A stretch of 64,000 nt of DNA from Pseudomonas sp. LS1212 (lineage in GTDB: Bacteria; Pseudomonadota; Gammaproteobacteria; Pseudomonadales; Pseudomonadaceae): NCBI RefSeq assembly GCF_024741815.1, contig NZ_CP102951.1:836001-900000 (forward strand), read 5' to 3'. The position numbers were made by a program, and so were the translations under genes. Each line of letters starts with the position of its first letter. Positions within the stretch are counted from its first letter, which is position 1. The notes beneath the pieces are model-generated. The model made no database searches. It saw nothing but the letters and a program-made list of their open reading frames with translations, and had not been told where the DNA came from. Below are positions 60,267-64,000 of the stretch, piece by piece.

Positions 60267-61283
60267 ATGAAAGTTTATTACGACAAAGACTGCGACCTTT
60301 CGATCATCCAGGGCAAGAAAGTTGCCATCATCGGTTACGGCTCCCAGGGCCACGCTCAAGCGTGCAACCTGAAAGACTCCGGTGTGGATGTCACTGTCGG
60401 TCTGCGTAAAGGTTCGGCTACCGTTGCCAAGGCTGAAGCTCACGGTCTGAAAGTCGCTGACGTGGCGACTGCTGTTGCCGCGGCCGACCTGGTCATGATC
60501 CTGACCCCGGACGAGTTCCAGTCCCAGCTGTACAAGAACGAAGTCGAGCCGAACATCAAGAAGGGCGCAACCCTGGCGTTCTCCCACGGCTTCGCGATCC
60601 ACTACAACCAGGTCGTTCCGCGTGCTGACCTCGACGTGATCATGATCGCGCCGAAGGCTCCAGGCCACACCGTGCGTTCCGAGTTCGTCAAGGGCGGCGG
60701 TATCCCTGACCTGATCGCTATCTACCAGGACGCTTCGGGCAACGCCAAGAACGTCGCCCTGTCTTACGCTTCGGGCGTGGGCGGCGGCCGTACCGGCATC
60801 ATCGAAACCACCTTCAAGGACGAAACCGAAACCGACCTGTTCGGTGAGCAGGCTGTTCTGTGCGGCGGCACTGTCGAGCTGGTCAAAGCCGGTTTCGAAA
60901 CCCTGGTTGAAGCTGGCTACGCTCCAGAAATGGCCTACTTCGAATGCCTGCACGAACTGAAGCTGATCGTTGACCTCATGTACGAAGGCGGTATCGCCAA
61001 CATGAACTATTCGATCTCCAACAACGCCGAATACGGCGAGTACGTGACCGGCCCGGAAGTCATCAACGCCGAATCCCGCCAGGCCATGCGCAACGCTCTG
61101 AAGCGCATCCAGGATGGTGAATACGCGAAGATGTTCATCACCGAAGGTGCTACCGGCTACCCATCGATGACTGCCAAGCGTCGCAACAACGCCGCCCACG
61201 GCATCGAAGTCATCGGCGAGCAACTGCGCTCGATGATGCCTTGGATCGCAGCGAACAAAATCGTCGACAAGACCAAGAACTGA
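60267..61283 (+). CDS. ilvC: Ketol-acid reductoisomerase
   Basis: Isomerises and reduces acetolactate/acetohydroxybutyrate with NADPH and magnesium. The 338-residue class I enzyme has the Rossmann motif GYGSQGHAQACNL and the metal-binding acidic residues in KDETETDLFGEQ and LHELKLIVDL. Third gene of ilvIHC; a terminator follows. Confidence 0.98.
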   Translation: MKVYYDKDCDLSIIQGKKVAIIGYGSQGHAQACNLKDSGVDVTVGLRKGSATVAKAEAHGLKVADVATAVAAADLVMILTPDEFQSQLYKNEVEPNIKKGATLAFSHGFAIHYNQVVPRADLDVIMIAPKAPGHTVRSEFVKGGGIPDLIAIYQDASGNAKNVALSYASGVGGGRTGIIETTFKDETETDLFGEQAVLCGGTVELVKAGFETLVEAGYAPEMAYFECLHELKLIVDLMYEGGIANMNYSISNNAEYGEYVTGPEVINAESRQAMRNALKRIQDGEYAKMFITEGATGYPSMTAKRRNNAAHGIEVIGEQLRSMMPWIAANKIVDKTKN

Positions 61284-61300
61284 TCTAGCTTTGTACTTAT

Positions 61301-61328
61301 GAAAAACGCGGCCTCGGCCGCGTTTTTT
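61301..61328 (+). terminator. Terminator of ilvIHC
   Basis: AAAAACGCGGCC/GGCCGCGTTTTTT hairpin with the A-run and T-run paired, 18 nt after the ilvC stop. Strong intrinsic terminator. Confidence 0.92.
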
Positions 61329-61350
61329 ATTGGAGCGGATCATGCGAGCT

Positions 61351-61456
61351 CTGTAGCCGCTGCCGAAGGCTGCGCTCGCCTGCAACGCAGGCGCATGGCG
61401 GTGAATAGCAAGGAGCCCCTTCGGGCCTCAGCGCAGCCTGGCGGCAGCGGCTACAG
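61351..61456. repeat. 106-bp palindromic repeat (REP/BIME-like) between ilvC and pssA
   Basis: Left arm CTGTAGCCGCTGCCGAAGGC.. (61351-61375) and right arm ..GGCGGCAGCGGCTACAG (61431-61456) are near-perfect complements of ~25 nt. Between them are smaller hairpins (CGCCTGC-AAC-GCAGGCG; GGGGCTCC-like AAGGAGCCCCTT). This is the type of dispersed intergenic repeat common in P. fluorescens/putida genomes, moved by REP-associated tyrosine transposases. No transposase is adjacent. Confidence 0.7.
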
Positions 61457-61567
61457 GGTTTTTTCGTTAAGGTGGTCAGGTTCTGGTATAAAGCTTTCAG
61501 CGTCTGGCTTCGAACCCTCGTCGCAGACACCTGTCAAAACTTTCCACACCGTTGCAAGGTAATGTCC

Positions 61568-62425
61568 ATGAGCGAACGTCCCGAAGAGCCGAACAAGGCC
61601 TCTGACGCCGAAAGCCTGCTGCCGATCGATGAGCATGTCGAAGAAGGACATGACGCCGAAGGGCGCAAGGTGCGGCACCGCGGCATCTATCTTCTGCCCA
61701 ATCTGTTCACTACCGCGAACCTGTTTGCCGGGTTCTACTCGATCATCAACTCGATCAGCGCCCAGAGCGCCTTGAGTGCCGGTGATCCGCGCGAGGCGAG
61801 CAAGTATTTCGCCTTCGCTGCCATCGCTATCTTCGTGGCAATGGTGCTCGACAGCCTCGATGGCCGCGTGGCACGCATGACCAACACCCAAAGCGCATTC
61901 GGTGCCGAGTACGACTCGCTGTCGGACATGGTCGCCTTCGGCGTCGCGCCGGCGTTGCTGGCCTTCGGTTGGGCGTTGGGTGACATGGGCAAGGTCGGCT
62001 GGATGGTCGCCTTCATCTATGTGGCGGGTGCTGCGTTGCGTCTGGCGCGTTTCAATACTCAGGTCGGTACGGCCGACAAGCGCTACTTCATCGGTCTGGC
62101 CAGTCCGGCCGCGGCGGGTGTCGTTGCGGGTACGGTCTGGGCATTCAGCGACTATGGCATCCAGGGCTCGAAGATGTCCTTCCTGGTGGCCCTGCTGGTC
62201 GCGGCGGCCGGCATGCTGATGGTCAGCAATATCAAGTACAACAGCTTCAAGGAACTGGACCTCAAGGGGCGCGTGCCTTTCGTGGCCATCCTGGCGGTAG
62301 TGCTGGTATTCGCGGTGGTCTTCAGCGATCCGCCACGCATCCTGTTGCTGATTTTCCTGGCGTATGCGGCGTCCGGCCCGGTGCAGTACCTGCTGCGCCT
62401 GCGTCGTCACAAAAAAGCAGAATGA
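61568..62425 (+). CDS. pssA: CDP-diacylglycerol-serine O-phosphatidyltransferase
   Basis: Makes phosphatidylserine, the precursor of phosphatidylethanolamine, at the inner membrane. The 285-residue product has a soluble acidic N-terminus, ~7 transmembrane helices and the CDP-alcohol phosphotransferase motif DGRVAR...GAEYDSLSD. Of two ATGs (61562, 61568) the second is preferred since AAGGT is seven bases before it. This is the type II (membrane-integral) enzyme, unlike E. coli PssA. Confidence 0.93.
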   Translation: MSERPEEPNKASDAESLLPIDEHVEEGHDAEGRKVRHRGIYLLPNLFTTANLFAGFYSIINSISAQSALSAGDPREASKYFAFAAIAIFVAMVLDSLDGRVARMTNTQSAFGAEYDSLSDMVAFGVAPALLAFGWALGDMGKVGWMVAFIYVAGAALRLARFNTQVGTADKRYFIGLASPAAAGVVAGTVWAFSDYGIQGSKMSFLVALLVAAAGMLMVSNIKYNSFKELDLKGRVPFVAILAVVLVFAVVFSDPPRILLLIFLAYAASGPVQYLLRLRRHKKAE

Positions 62426-62439
62426 TGTAATTTCTGCAG

Positions 62440-62485
62440 GACTCCGTAGTCTATTGGTGCATCAGCTCGCCAATACTACGGAGTC
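62440..62485 (+). promoter_or_regulatory. Hairpin covering the msrP ribosome-binding site
   Basis: Left arm 62440-62457 (GACTCCGTAGTCTATTGG) pairs with right arm 62470-62485 (CCAATACTACGGAGTC) with a two-base bulge and a 12-nt loop. The right arm contains CGGAG, the likely Shine-Dalgarno for the ATG at 62489. As drawn, the stem would hide the ribosome site. It could be a translational switch, or simply the pssA 3' hairpin. Function is inferred. Confidence 0.5.
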
Positions 62486-62488
62486 ATC

Positions 62489-63502
62489 ATGCTTATCCGG
62501 CTGCCCAAAGCCTCTGTCTGTAAAGAGTCGGAAGTCACTCCCGAAGCACTCTACCTCTCGCGCCGCACCCTGCTCGGCGCGTCCATGGCGGCATTGGCTG
62601 TCGGCGGCCTGCCACGTTGGGCAAGCGCTGCCGAGGCATCCCGCTACGCCGATGTCGAGCCGAGCGCCGCACCTTCCTGGCTAGGCGAGAAACTAAAGAC
62701 CACACAGTGGCAAGCGGTCACGGCGAAAGGGGAGGCCATCACGCCGTTCAAGGATGCTACGCACTACAACAACTTCTACGAGTTCGGTGCCGACAAGGGC
62801 GACCCGGCGCAGAATGCCGGAGCCCTGAAAACCGAGCCCTGGACCGTGGTTGTCGATGGCGAGGTGGGCAAGCCCGGCCGGTATGCGCTGGAAGACTTCA
62901 TGAAGCCCTATCAGTTGGAGGAGCGCATCTATCGGCTGCGATGCGTCGAAGCCTGGTCGATGGTCATCCCGTGGATAGGCTTTCCGCTCTCGGCGTTGCT
63001 GAAACAGGTGGAGCCAACATCAAAGGCCAAGTACATTCGTTTTGAAACCCTGCACGATCCCGAGAGCATGCCGGGGCAGCGTTCGGGTTTTGCGCTGATC
63101 GACTGGCCTTATATAGAAGGGTTGCGCCTGGATGAGGCAATGCACCCATTGGCGATTCTCGCGGTAGGCATGTATGGCCGCGAACTACCCAACCAGAACG
63201 GCGCGCCCTTGCGGTTGGTAGTGCCGTGGAAGTACGGCTTCAAGAGTATAAAATCGATCGTGCGTATCAGCCTGGTCGCGGAGCAGCCCGAGACCACCTG
63301 GCAAAGCATTGCGCCGGACGAGTATGGTTTCTATGCCAACGTCAATCCGACGGTCGATCATCCGCGCTGGACTCAGGCGCGTGAGCGGCGTTTGCCCAGT
63401 GGGTTGTTCAGCCCCAATGTGCGTGACACGCAAATGTTCAACGGTTATGCAGACGAGGTCGCCTCCCTGTATGCCGGGCTCGACCTACGGAAGAACTACT
63501 GA
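62489..63502 (+). CDS. msrP: Protein-methionine-sulfoxide reductase catalytic subunit MsrP
   Basis: Periplasmic molybdopterin enzyme (formerly YedY) that reduces oxidised methionine in envelope proteins, using electrons from MsrQ. The 337-residue product has a twin-arginine signal (SRRTLLGASMAALAVGG, Arg25-Arg26) and the molybdenum-ligand cysteine in YRLRCVEAWSM. The Arg pair predicts Tat export. Its stop overlaps the msrQ start by one base (TGATG). Confidence 0.96.
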   Translation: MLIRLPKASVCKESEVTPEALYLSRRTLLGASMAALAVGGLPRWASAAEASRYADVEPSAAPSWLGEKLKTTQWQAVTAKGEAITPFKDATHYNNFYEFGADKGDPAQNAGALKTEPWTVVVDGEVGKPGRYALEDFMKPYQLEERIYRLRCVEAWSMVIPWIGFPLSALLKQVEPTSKAKYIRFETLHDPESMPGQRSGFALIDWPYIEGLRLDEAMHPLAILAVGMYGRELPNQNGAPLRLVVPWKYGFKSIKSIVRISLVAEQPETTWQSIAPDEYGFYANVNPTVDHPRWTQARERRLPSGLFSPNVRDTQMFNGYADEVASLYAGLDLRKNY

Positions 63503-64000
63503 TGCGTTACCCATTCTGGCGTATAGGTGTATTTCTCACAGCCTCCATTTGGCCGCTGCTCTGGCTCTACCAGGCCTGGATCTTTGCCCTGGGGCCGGAT
63601 CCGGGAAAAATTCTGGTGGATCGGTTAGGTTTGGGTACGCTGACCCTGCTGTTGATTACGTTGAGCATGACACCCTTGCAGAGGCTCACCGGTTGGGCGG
63701 GGTGGATTGCTGTTCGGCGGCAATTGGGGCTGTGGTGCTTTGCTTATGTCGTTCTACATATGAGTGCCTATGCCATCTTCATTCTGGGGTTGGACTGGGG
63801 GCAGTTGGGTGTAGAGCTGCGAAAGCGTCCCTATATCATTGTCGGGAGCCTGGCTTTCCTGTGTCTGTTGGCATTGGCGGTTACTTCCAATCGCTACAGT
63901 CAGCGCCGCTTGGGGGTGCGCTGGAAGAAGCTGCACCGGCTGGTTTACCTGGTGGTCGGTCTGGGCTTATTGCACTTTCTATGGGTAGTGCGCGCAGACA
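63502..64000 (+). CDS. msrQ: Haem-binding membrane subunit MsrQ, 5' part
   Basis: Inner-membrane b-type haem protein that passes quinol electrons to MsrP (formerly YedZ). The frame is open to the window end: 166 codons of a usual ~200. Visible are transmembrane helices (IGVFLTASIWPLLWLYQAW and others), the haem-ligand candidates in YVVLHMSAY and WKKLHRLVYL, all consistent with the ferric-reductase-like transmembrane family. Confidence 0.93.
   Translation, partial: MRYPFWRIGVFLTASIWPLLWLYQAWIFALGPDPGKILVDRLGLGTLTLLLITLSMTPLQRLTGWAGWIAVRRQLGLWCFAYVVLHMSAYAIFILGLDWGQLGVELRKRPYIIVGSLAFLCLLALAVTSNRYSQRRLGVRWKKLHRLVYLVVGLGLLHFLWVVRAD

Overview
The window is a 64 kb piece of a Pseudomonas chromosome, most likely from the fluorescens/putida side of the genus. 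The evidence is GC-rich codon use, a gene order close to the pseudomonad core (dnaKJ-dapB-carAB-greA, ftsH-folP-glmM-tpiA-secG, rimP-nusA-infB-rbfA-truB-rpsO-pnp, acs-pgi-panDCB-folK-pcnB-cbrBA-gluQ-dksA, mrcB-lpoP, ilvIHC-pssA-msrPQ), and genus-specific items: CbrA/CbrB with CrcZ, the PrrF sRNA and LpoP. Almost everything is housekeeping. I found no CRISPR array, prophage, toxin-antitoxin locus, defence island or biosynthetic cluster.

Layout. 1-9.5 kb (+): 3' end of dnaK, dnaJ, dapB, carA (with a candidate attenuator leader), carB, greA and a small membrane protein. 9.5-25.3 kb: yhbY (-), then a long + strand block for rRNA modification, proteolysis/folate/cell-wall precursor synthesis, translocation, two tRNAs, and the rimP-nusA-infB-rbfA-truB-rpsO-pnp transcription/translation cluster. 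25.3-27.1 kb: a group IIC intron with its reverse transcriptase, sitting exactly behind the pnp terminator and followed by what looks like the tail of a broken BON-domain gene. This is the only clear mobile element.

27.4-48.8 kb (mostly -): a DUF748 envelope protein, an RNA methyltransferase, a thiolase, an MpaB/DUF2236 protein, acetyl-CoA synthetase, phosphoglucose isomerase, pantothenate genes, folK, pcnB, the CrcZ sRNA, the CbrA/CbrB carbon-nitrogen regulatory system with its small upstream partner CbrX, gluQ and dksA. CbrB activates sigma-54 transcription of crcZ, and CrcZ titrates Hfq/Crc to relieve catabolite repression, so sensor, regulator and RNA effector are contiguous. 49-57.6 kb: an aminotransferase, sfsA, a Rieske protein, a Fur-controlled PrrF iron-sparing sRNA, small hypothetical proteins, a kinase/ATPase fusion, and PBP1B with its lipoprotein activator LpoP. 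58-64 kb (+): branched-chain amino acid synthesis (ilvIHC), phosphatidylserine synthase and the periplasmic methionine-sulfoxide reductase MsrP with the start of its haem partner MsrQ.

The most informative non-coding features are crcZ with a sigma-54 promoter, prrF with an overlapping Fur box, the terminator-like leader before carA, tandem terminators before rimP, and a hairpin that would cover the msrP ribosome binding site. I do not see a previously undescribed multi-gene system here.
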